Shown here piece after piece: positions 1-4,973 of a DNA stretch of 11,922 nucleotides. The DNA lies in assembly GCA_947072265.1 (NCBI GenBank), contig CAMTHN010000014.1, forward strand, positions 1 to 11,922, in the 5' to 3' direction. Numbering within the stretch: the stretch's first letter is position 1; every line of letters begins with the position of its first letter. A program made the translations under genes and the position numbers. Below the pieces are notes generated by a model that was given only the letters and a program-made list of their open reading frames with translations, made no database searches and was not told the origin of the DNA. The DNA is from an uncultured Clostridia bacterium (GTDB lineage Bacteria > Bacillota > Clostridia > Oscillospirales > Ruminococcaceae).

Positions 1-78
1 AAAAAACTAATCTGAATTATTAAATATAAATTATTATATAGTAGTATTAGTATAGTCTGTTGAAATGTTAAGAGGGGC

Positions 79-112
79 AAAAAACCATTATAGAATAAAG
101 GTTTTTCTATAA
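79..112 (-). terminator. Weak hairpin downstream of dnaA
   Basis: TTATAGAA (88-95) pairs with TTCTATAA (105-112). On the minus strand this hairpin is followed by TGG and a run of six T (79-84), which looks like a weak terminator or pause for dnaA transcription. An alternative pairing, AAAAACC (80-86) with GGTTTTT (100-106), overlaps and excludes it. The arms are nearly all A/T, so stability is low. The position, over 200 bases past the stop and inside the presumed origin, also allows an origin-structural role. Confidence 0.25.
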
Positions 113-179
113 AAGTTTTAATTTTTTTATGTTTAATTTTGTTTAGATAAAAAATAGTGAAAAATAAATACTTTATATA

Positions 180-217
180 TGTTTAAAACTTTATGTGGAA
201 TTATCTAGTTTTAAACA
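180..217. repeat. 11-bp inverted repeat around a TGTGGA core in putative oriC
   Basis: TGTTTAAAACT at 180-190 is the exact reverse complement of AGTTTTAAACA at 207-217, with a 16-base spacer holding TTATGTGGAATT. A further TGTTTAAA lies at 273-280, and shorter TGTTTA copies start at 130 and 140. It could be a protein-binding site in the origin or an RNA hairpin at the end of the dnaA message. The match is exact, but AT-rich DNA yields such repeats easily. Confidence 0.5.
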
Positions 218-315
218 AAATTCAGTGGAAAACTAAATTTTAAATTTGTTATTTAAATAATCATTTTTTATCTGTTTAAATTGTTATAAAAAATTTAACT
301 TTTTAACATTTATGA

Positions 316-1782
316 TTATTTATTTCTGATATTATTTATGATATCTTCTATAGTTTCCTTATAAACTTTGTCTTTTTTCATATTTTTTTCAACCTGAGAT
401 ATTGCATATATAATTGTTGAATGATCTCTTCCTGCAAATTCTTCTCCAATTGATGAAAGAGGCATCTGAGTTATTTCTCTTACAATATATATACATATCT
501 GTCTTGATGTTGAAATAGGAGATGATCGTTTTGTAGACCTAATATCTTCGGGTGTGACTCCATATGTTTTTGAAACTTCGTTTATAATTTTTTCTACTGT
601 TACAGGTGTTGGCTGATTATCATTTAAAATATCTCTTATAACATTTTGTGCAACTGGTATAGATGGAGGGGATCCTGCTAATAATTTATATGCTTTAATT
701 TTTTTTACAGCACCTTCAAGTTGTCTGATATTAGACTTTAATTTTATAGCAATAAATTCTGATACTTCAGAAGGAATTTCTATATTTAAAAGTTCTGCTT
801 TTCTTTTTATAACTGCCATTCTAGTTTCAAAATCTGGTATTGATATATCTGTAATTAATCCCCATTCAAATCTTGTTCTAAGTCTGTCTTCTAAAGTTTT
901 GATATCTTTTGGTGGTCTATCAGATGTTAAAACAATCTGTTTTCCAAGTTGATATAATTCATTAAATGTATAGAAAAATTCTTCTTGTGTTCTTTCTTTT
1001 CCTGCTATAAATTGAACATCATCCACTAAGAGAATATCAGTTTTTCTATACTTTTCATGGAATTTATGGGTTGATTCATTTATAAATGAGCTAATAAGTT
1101 CATTTGTAAATGATTCTCCTGTTACGTATATAACATTTTTGCTAGAATTTTTTTCTTTTACATAGTGTCTAATAGCTGATAACAGATGAGTTTTACCAAG
1201 TCCACTAGGTCCATATATAAATAGAGGATTATATGCACCCGATTGGCTTTGTGAAACTGCTCGGCATGCGGCATAAGCAAAATTGTTAGAATTTCCAACT
1301 ATAAATGTATCAAAAGTATATTCATATTTTGCAGAATTAAATGATTCTTGAAGTTCTTGATTTTTATTTTCATTTGATATTAGGTTTAAATCTATATTTA
1401 AGTCATTTTCATCAGAATTTAAAATGTCCGAATTTTCTATAACAGAAAATTTATTATAGTTATTATTAGAAATTTTATCTTCAGAATCAGATAAATTATT
1501 ATTAGATGATAGGTTTTCTGATTTTAAATCTTTTTCTGTTATAAATTTAATTTGTATGTAAAATCCTAAAACTTGATTAAAAGAGTCATTAAGAAGATCA
1601 ATATATTTATCTAAAATAATATTTTTTTGGAAATCACTTTTTACAAAAAGAGTTGCTATTCCATCTTCAAATTTAAAGGGCTGTATAGGTTTAATCCAAA
1701 CATTAAATGCAACATCTGTAATTTGTTTTGTTTCCAAACAATAATTTTTTACCATTTCGAACATATCTAAAAAAGAATCCAT
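316..1782 (-). CDS. dnaA: Chromosomal replication initiator protein DnaA
   Basis: DnaA binds oriC, opens the duplex as an ATP-bound filament and loads the replicative helicase. The 488-residue frame has the four-domain layout. Domain I (about 1-82) carries the usual Trp in VAFNVWIKP. Domain II (about 83-150) is a low-complexity Asn/Ser/Asp-rich linker. The AAA+ domain III has Walker A GPSGLGKT (191-198), Walker B ILLVDD (250-255) and the arginine-finger region RTRF (302-305). Domain IV ends in a DNA-binding helix with GRDHSTI (451-457), where many relatives have Thr for this Ser. The start is the ATG at 1782-1780; AAAGGG lies 12 bases upstream (1795-1800), rather far but the only good site. 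It is transcribed leftward from a sigma-A promoter at 1851-1879, divergently from rpmH, and is usually followed by dnaN. Length is slightly over the family norm because of the linker. Confidence 0.98.
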   Translation of the reverse strand: MDSFLDMFEMVKNYCLETKQITDVAFNVWIKPIQPFKFEDGIATLFVKSDFQKNIILDKYIDLLNDSFNQVLGFYIQIKFITEKDLKSENLSSNNNLSDSEDKISNNNYNKFSVIENSDILNSDENDLNIDLNLISNENKNQELQESFNSAKYEYTFDTFIVGNSNNFAYAACRAVSQSQSGAYNPLFIYGPSGLGKTHLLSAIRHYVKEKNSSKNVIYVTGESFTNELISSFINESTHKFHEKYRKTDILLVDDVQFIAGKERTQEEFFYTFNELYQLGKQIVLTSDRPPKDIKTLEDRLRTRFEWGLITDISIPDFETRMAVIKRKAELLNIEIPSEVSEFIAIKLKSNIRQLEGAVKKIKAYKLLAGSPPSIPVAQNVIRDILNDNQPTPVTVEKIINEVSKTYGVTPEDIRSTKRSSPISTSRQICIYIVREITQMPLSSIGEEFAGRDHSTIIYAISQVEKNMKKDKVYKETIEDIINNIRNK

Positions 1783-1802
1783 TAAAATTTAAAACCCTTT
1801 CC

Positions 1803-1822
1803 AAAAGTATATAAAAGTATAT
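1803..1822. repeat. Tandem 10-bp repeat in dnaA leader
   Basis: AAAAGTATAT occurs twice back to back (1803-1812, 1813-1822) and continues as AAAA. It lies in the dnaA 5' leader between promoter and Shine-Dalgarno site. On the minus strand each copy contains TATACT, a good -10 match, but no matching -35 was found, so secondary promoters are only a possibility. Confidence 0.6.
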
Positions 1823-1850
1823 AAAAAGAGAATAAGACATTTATTTTTTA

Positions 1851-1879
1851 ATTATACTAAAAAAAACGTTTTTTTTCAA
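1851..1879 (-). promoter_or_regulatory. dnaA sigma-A promoter
   Basis: On the minus strand TTGAAA (1879-1874) is followed after exactly 17 bases by TATAAT (1856-1851). Transcription should begin near 1844, giving a leader of about 60 bases before the dnaA ATG. The spacer is unusual: it overlaps the perfect 18-bp palindrome A8-CG-T8 at 1859-1876. The match and placement make this the obvious dnaA promoter. Confidence 0.75.
1859..1876. repeat. A8-CG-T8 palindrome inside the dnaA promoter
   Basis: Eight A, then CG, then eight T form an 18-bp perfect palindrome that spans most of the spacer between the dnaA -35 and -10 elements and reaches into the -35. Adjoining A- and T-tracts alter DNA curvature, and the symmetry would suit a dimeric repressor. 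No regulator is known to me for this exact site. Homopolymer length changes would shift promoter spacing. Confidence 0.7.
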
Positions 1880-1912
1880 CAATTAAAAAATTATATATAT
1901 ATGATGAATTAG

Positions 1913-1941
1913 TTGACATATATATATTTTTTTTATATACT
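1913..1941 (+). promoter_or_regulatory. rpmH sigma-A promoter
   Basis: A perfect -35 TTGACA (1913-1918) and a near-perfect -10 TATACT (1936-1941) are separated by 17 bases. Transcription should begin near 1948, giving a leader of about 120 bases before rpmH. It is divergent from the dnaA promoter, with 33 bases between the two -35 elements. It is the strongest promoter match in the window, fitting a ribosomal protein gene. Confidence 0.85.
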
Positions 1942-1969
1942 TAAGCATAAATTGTTTTATCTTTTTAAA

Positions 1970-2001
1970 AGAAAAATAAAGAAAATTTTCTTTGTTTTTC
2001 T
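1970..2001 (+). promoter_or_regulatory. Hairpin in the rpmH leader
   Basis: A 16-bp inverted repeat (1970-1985 with 1986-2001) has one T/G mismatch, which would be a wobble pair in RNA. It lies about 20 bases after the predicted rpmH start point and 50 before the Shine-Dalgarno site. No U-run follows, so it is not a terminator. It may stabilise the message or serve regulation; I know of no described L34 leader of this form. Confidence 0.4.
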
Positions 2002-2067
2002 GAAATTATATTTAAATTATTTAAAAAAATATTATAAGTGTATGGTAATAAAAGGAGTGAAAATTAT

Positions 2068-2202
2068 ATGAAAAGAACCTATCAGCCAAAAAAATTACAT
2101 AGAAAAAAAGAACATGGTTTTAGAAAAAGAATGGCTACAAAAAGTGGTAGAAAACTTCTTGCTAGAAGACGTCTTAAAGGTAGAAAAAGACTGACATATT
2201 AA
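2068..2202 (+). CDS. rpmH: 50S ribosomal protein L34
   Basis: This 44-residue, strongly basic protein of the large ribosomal subunit has the family pattern from end to end: it opens MKRTYQPKK, has the middle stretch HGFRKRMATKSGRK, and closes with the Arg/Lys-rich RRRLKGRKRL. It binds 23S rRNA. The ATG at 2068 is preceded at 9 bases by the clear Shine-Dalgarno AAAGGAGTG (2051-2059). It is first behind a strong promoter (1913-1941), and a terminator-like hairpin (2259-2286) follows, so it is probably made mostly as a short single-gene transcript, with partial read-through into rnpA. Codons such as CGT and CTT appear here beside AGA, as expected for a highly expressed gene. Identification is certain despite its small size. 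Confidence 0.98.
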   Translation: MKRTYQPKKLHRKKEHGFRKRMATKSGRKLLARRRLKGRKRLTY

Positions 2203-2258
2203 ATCATATATTTATTAGTTATATAATAAAATTAAATAATAAATCTTAAAATAAAATC

Positions 2259-2286
2259 AGACCACATTTGTTGTGGTCTTTATTTT
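2259..2286 (+). terminator. rpmH-rnpA terminator or attenuator
   Basis: AGACCACA (2259-2266) pairs with TGTGGTCT (2272-2279) around a five-base loop, followed by TTATTTT. This is an intrinsic terminator shape with an interrupted U-tract. Its end lies only about six bases before the rnpA Shine-Dalgarno, and no good promoter intervenes, so rnpA must rely on read-through. This would give much more L34 than RNase P protein. It could also be a processing site. Confidence 0.75.
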
Positions 2287-2301
2287 AATATGGTGAAATT
2301 T

Positions 2302-2658
2302 ATGAAAAATACTATTAGTATAAATCTTAATAAACATTTTAAGTTTATCTATTATAATGCAAAATATAAGGCTAGTCCTTATCTTGTTTCCTATGTTATA
2401 AAAAATAAATATAATATAAATAGAATAGGTATTACAACTAGTAAAAAAATAGGAAATGCTGTTAAAAGAAATAAATCAAAACGTCTTATTGTTGCTGCAT
2501 ATACTATTTTAGAAAAAAAGTTTCCTATTGGTTATGATTTTGTATTTGTTGGAAGAAAACAAACTCCTGATGTTGATTTTAATCTTCTTTATCAACATAT
2601 GGAAAAAAATGTAAATTATTTGGTTTCAATTATAAATAAAAAGAGAATAAATCATTAA
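2302..2658 (+). CDS. rnpA: Ribonuclease P protein component
   Basis: RnpA is the small basic protein that helps the catalytic RNA (rnpB, not in this window) bind and cleave the 5' leader of precursor tRNAs. The 118-residue protein begins MKNTISINLNKHFKFIYYNAK, the usual family opening, and carries the signature RIGITTSKKIGNAVKRNKSKR with the basic RNR-type helix. The frame is open from an ATG at 2290, but I place the start at 2302: GGTGA (2292-2296) lies five bases before it, the same arrangement as parA, while the upstream ATG has no Shine-Dalgarno and adds residues not usual for the family. It follows the rpmH hairpin and is the first gene of rnpA-yidD-yidC-jag. High Lys and Asn content reflects the AT-rich genome. 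Confidence 0.95.
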   Translation: MKNTISINLNKHFKFIYYNAKYKASPYLVSYVIKNKYNINRIGITTSKKIGNAVKRNKSKRLIVAAYTILEKKFPIGYDFVFVGRKQTPDVDFNLLYQHMEKNVNYLVSIINKKRINH

Positions 2659-2661
2659 AGC

Positions 2662-2709
2662 TTTTTTGATAAATATGATAAAATTTTATCAAAAAAATTT
2701 ATCATATTT
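2662..2709 (+). promoter_or_regulatory. Overlapping inverted repeats across the yidD start
   Basis: TTTTTTGATAAA (2662-2673) is exactly complementary to 2685-2696. AAATATGATAAA (2671-2682) is exactly complementary to 2698-2709. In between, 2676-2691 is a 16-bp perfect palindrome. The three pairings exclude one another and cover both candidate starts of yidD (TTG 2666, ATG 2675). No Shine-Dalgarno is seen, so folding may make yidD translation depend on ribosomes finishing rnpA. Arms are A/T-rich, so stability is modest. Confidence 0.45.
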
Positions 2710-2905
2710 AAAACCAAATTGTTGTAGATTTTATCCAACATGTTCAGAATATTCTAAACAAGCAATACAAATATTTGGAATAACTAGGGGGTTTTTTTTA
2801 TCTATTTTTAGAATTATAAGGTGTAATCCATTTTGTAAAGGTGGTATTGATCTTATCCCTAAAAAAAATAATTTAAAAGTAAAAAAAAGGATTGATAATG
2901 ATTAG
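2666..2905 (+). CDS. yidD: Membrane protein insertion efficiency factor YidD
   Basis: YidD is a small, membrane-associated protein that assists YidC-dependent insertion; its exact mechanism is not settled. The family hallmark is clear: IKFYQKNLSYLKP, then CRFYPTCSEY, then RCNPF and a GGIDLIP ending, with a short Lys-rich tail. The start is uncertain. TTG at 2666 gives 79 residues and ATG at 2675 gives 76, but neither has a Shine-Dalgarno site. The frame stays open back to 2651, and an ATT at 2654 that overlaps the rnpA stop would give IKAFLINMIKFYQ, closer to the usual N-terminus; such starts are rare. It lies 7 bases after rnpA, and its stop codon directly adjoins the yidC ATG, so translational coupling on both sides is likely. 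Overlapping inverted repeats cover the start. Confidence 0.9.
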   Translation: MINMIKFYQKNLSYLKPNCCRFYPTCSEYSKQAIQIFGITRGFFLSIFRIIRCNPFCKGGIDLIPKKNNLKVKKRIDND

Positions 2906-3988
2906 ATGAATTTTTTTAAAATATTTAGCGAACCTTTAAGTTGGATAATGGGATTTTTTTATAATATATTTGAAAATATTCCTTTTAACTATACAATAAC
3001 TCTTGTTGTTTTTACAATTGTTATAAAAACTTTATTGTTTCCACTTTCTATAAAACAACAAAAATCAACAGCAAAAATGGCTGCTTTTCAGCCTAAAATA
3101 AAAGCAATACAAAAAAAATATGGTACAAATAAACAAAAAATACAAGAAGAAACCGTCAAATTATATACAGAAGAGGGATATAGTCCACTAAGTGGATGCC
3201 TTCCTATGCTTATACAATTTCCAATATTGTTTGGTTTAATATATCTTATATATGAACCTCTTACATATATTCTAAACTTTTCTAAAGATATTATTTCTAA
3301 AGCTATTCCCATTGCAGAGCAAATTTTAGGGTCTAGCCTTGCTACAGATTATACAGCAGAAATTAGTATAATAAATGCATTTAAAATTGATCCTACTGCT
3401 TTTTCAACATTAGGGAGCGAATTTGTTGATAAAATTTCAAAAATAGATTTAAATCTTTTTGGAATAAATCTTGGACAGATTCCTGTGCTAGATTTTACAA
3501 GTTTTGCCGCAATTACACTTATGATAATTCCTTTTTTATCAGGTCTATCATCTTTATTAGTTAGTTATATTTCTATGAAGTCAAACGCTAAAGCTACTGG
3601 AAATGAAATTCAAGGATTTACCAAAGGTATGATTTTGGTTATGCCAGTATTTTCTTTAATAATATCATTTCAATTTCCTATAGGTGTTAGTTTTTATTGG
3701 ATACTGTCAAATATTTTAATGATTATACAAACTTTAGTTTTAAATAAGATTTGGAATCCAAAAAAATTAGCTGAAGATGCAAAAATTCAATTAGAATTAA
3801 ATAAAAAAAATAAAAAATCTAATCCTAAACAATTAGATAATGTAATTAATATTGATACAATAGAAGAAAAAGAAAATAAATTTAAACAAAAAGAATTAAA
3901 TAAAAAAAGACTTGCTGAAGCTAGAAGATTAGATGCTGAAAAATATGGAGAAGATTATTTAGAAGTTGATGATAAAGATTTAAAATAG
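2906..3988 (+). CDS. yidC: Membrane protein insertase YidC/SpoIIIJ (Oxa1 family)
   Basis: YidC inserts membrane proteins, alone or with SecYEG. The 360-residue protein shows the five-helix core of Gram-positive YidC: membrane segments near 29-49, 102-118, 199-220, 245-262 and 266-284, a basic amphipathic hairpin after the first (QQKSTAKMAAFQPKIKAIQKKY), and the conserved GCLPMLIQFPILFGL (97-111). A lipobox Cys, present in Bacillus SpoIIIJ, is absent. The charged residue in the first helix groove, Arg in B. subtilis, is Lys41 here. The loop from 120 to 195 is on the long side, and a Lys/Glu-rich tail (about 285-360) should bind ribosomes or membrane. The ATG at 2906 directly follows the yidD stop; the nearest purine run (AAGG, 2887-2890) is 15 bases away, so re-initiation from yidD is likely. 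The SpoIIIJ name does not by itself show that the organism sporulates. Confidence 0.96.
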   Translation: MNFFKIFSEPLSWIMGFFYNIFENIPFNYTITLVVFTIVIKTLLFPLSIKQQKSTAKMAAFQPKIKAIQKKYGTNKQKIQEETVKLYTEEGYSPLSGCLPMLIQFPILFGLIYLIYEPLTYILNFSKDIISKAIPIAEQILGSSLATDYTAEISIINAFKIDPTAFSTLGSEFVDKISKIDLNLFGINLGQIPVLDFTSFAAITLMIIPFLSGLSSLLVSYISMKSNAKATGNEIQGFTKGMILVMPVFSLIISFQFPIGVSFYWILSNILMIIQTLVLNKIWNPKKLAEDAKIQLELNKKNKKSNPKQLDNVINIDTIEEKENKFKQKELNKKRLAEARRLDAEKYGEDYLEVDDKDLK

Positions 3989-4005
3989 ATAAAGGGGAAT
4001 CTTTT

Positions 4006-4905
4006 ATGCGGATAGAACAAATTGGAGAAGGCAAAACTATCGATGAAGCGGTTGAAATTGCTTGTGGTATATTAAAAAAAGATAGATATGATGTTAATAT
4101 TCAAATTTTAAATCTTCCTAAAAAGAGCTTTTTTGGAAAATTAAAAGTTTTAGCAAAAGTTTTAATTAGTTATGAGGAAAAAGATCAAATAATTATAGAA
4201 AATATATCTACAAATTCTAATAAAACATATATTGTTGATATAGATAAATTAGAATCAAATATAGAGAATAAAATAGATGTGGAAGAAAAACCAAAGATAG
4301 AAGAGTTATCAAAAATTAAAATAGAATCAAATGTTGAACAAAAAATAGAATTAAATTTACAAAAAGATATTATAATTGAAAATATTGATTCATTACAATC
4401 AATTGAAGAACAAGATATAAAAGAATACAATTTATTAATTGATAAAAAAATAGAAATATTTAAATCAAATTTATCTAATATAATGAAATCTATGGGATAT
4501 GAAAAATTTTCTTTTAGTATTAAAAAGAAAGAAAGAAATACTGTAATTGTAAATATTGATAGCGAAGAAAATATGGGATTTTTAATAGGAAAAAGAGGAG
4601 AAACCATAGATTCATTACAGTTTTTAATATCACTTATTTCAAATAGAGAATCTGAAAATTTTGTAAAATTTATAATTAATTGTGGAAATTATAGAAAAAA
4701 AAGAGAAGAAACCCTTAAAGATTTAGCTATAAAAATTTCTAAAACAGTTAAAAAAAATAAAAAAAAGATTATGTTAGAACCTATGCATTCTTATGAAAGA
4801 AGAATAATACATTCTGTCATATCAAATATAGAAGGTGTTTTTTCTAAATCTATAGGGGATGAACCTAATAGAAAAGTTATAATATTATTAAGTAAAAAAA
4901 ATTAA
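4006..4905 (+). CDS. jag: RNA-binding protein Jag/KhpB (Jag-N, KH, R3H)
   Basis: Jag (KhpB, EloR in streptococci) is an RNA-binding protein usually encoded beside yidC and linked to control of cell elongation and sporulation. Three parts are visible. The N-terminal Jag domain (1-55) has the typical GKTIDEAVEIACG and a KKSFFGKLK turn. An acidic and lysine-rich linker runs from about 57 to 145. Then come a KH domain (about 150-232) with the RNA-binding loop IGKRG (194-198) and an R3H domain (about 240-296) with Arg265-x3-His269. At 299 residues it is longer than many relatives because of the linker, whose repeated EEKPKIEE-like stretches look unstructured. AAAGGGG (3991-3997) lies 8 bases before the ATG. 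It is 17 bases after yidC and is the last gene of the operon, closed by a strong terminator. Confidence 0.95.
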   Translation: MRIEQIGEGKTIDEAVEIACGILKKDRYDVNIQILNLPKKSFFGKLKVLAKVLISYEEKDQIIIENISTNSNKTYIVDIDKLESNIENKIDVEEKPKIEELSKIKIESNVEQKIELNLQKDIIIENIDSLQSIEEQDIKEYNLLIDKKIEIFKSNLSNIMKSMGYEKFSFSIKKKERNTVIVNIDSEENMGFLIGKRGETIDSLQFLISLISNRESENFVKFIINCGNYRKKREETLKDLAIKISKTVKKNKKKIMLEPMHSYERRIIHSVISNIEGVFSKSIGDEPNRKVIILLSKKN

Positions 4906-4912
4906 AAACTAT

Positions 4913-4946
4913 AAAAATGGAAGTGTAAAACACTTCCATTTTTTAA
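4913..4946 (+). terminator. Rho-independent terminator after jag
   Basis: A 13-bp perfect stem joins AAAAATGGAAGTG (4913-4925) and CACTTCCATTTTT (4931-4943) around the loop TAAAA, with the U-tract partly inside the right arm. It ends the rnpA-yidD-yidC-jag transcript. mnmE begins 30 bases later, and I see no convincing promoter between them: a TATAAT at 4950-4955 is too close to the Shine-Dalgarno. mnmE therefore needs read-through or a promoter inside jag or the hairpin. Confidence 0.9.
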
Positions 4947-4973
4947 ATATATAATGAAAAGGTGTATAAATAT

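Larger units (their letters stand above)
1..315. other. Putative oriC segment (dnaA-dnaN spacer, incomplete)
   Basis: No gene is visible in these 315 bases, which lie directly downstream of dnaA where Firmicutes usually carry the unwinding part of oriC before dnaN; dnaN itself would lie beyond the window edge. No exact TTATCCACA box is present. Read on the minus strand (the dnaA direction) there are degenerate boxes TTTTCCACT (222-230) and a TCCACA core (194-199), then a GC-rich spot GCCCCTCT (71-78), then ATTTCAACA (58-66), a CTA-type triplet run (39-53), and an AT-only stretch (about 10-40). This order resembles the Bacillus arrangement of DnaA boxes, GC cluster, DnaA-trios and AT-rich unwinding region. 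Assignment to oriC rests mainly on gene context; the motif reading is inference. Confidence 0.6.

Noticed and set aside
1244..1252. GTGAAAC half of a parS site inside dnaA
   Set aside because: Only one half matches; the other half shows no GTTTCAC symmetry.
2222..2227. TATAAT as an rnpA promoter
   Set aside because: The -35 region (TTAAAT) is poor, and any transcript would run straight into the 2259-2286 terminator.
2290..2301. Longer rnpA start at ATG 2290
   Set aside because: No Shine-Dalgarno before it, it abuts the terminator, and the extra residues M-V-K-F are not typical; GGTGA suits the ATG at 2302.
2731..2739. DnaA-box-like TTATCCAAC
   Set aside because: Inside yidD where it encodes the conserved FYPTC motif, single, and with two mismatches at the important end.
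4185..4607. Antisense open frame of 140 codons opposite jag
   Set aside because: It lies wholly over the Lys/Glu/Ile-rich linker and KH domain of a well-recognised gene; its product is Ser/Ile/Phe-rich as expected from reading that strand backwards, and no ribosome-binding site was seen.
4950..4955. TATAAT as the mnmE promoter
   Set aside because: Transcription would begin at or inside the Shine-Dalgarno, and the -35 position lies in the jag terminator without a match.
4962..4973. GTG start for mnmE
   Set aside because: The GTG is itself part of the ribosome-binding site AAAGGTG for the ATG at 4974, which matches the family N-terminus.
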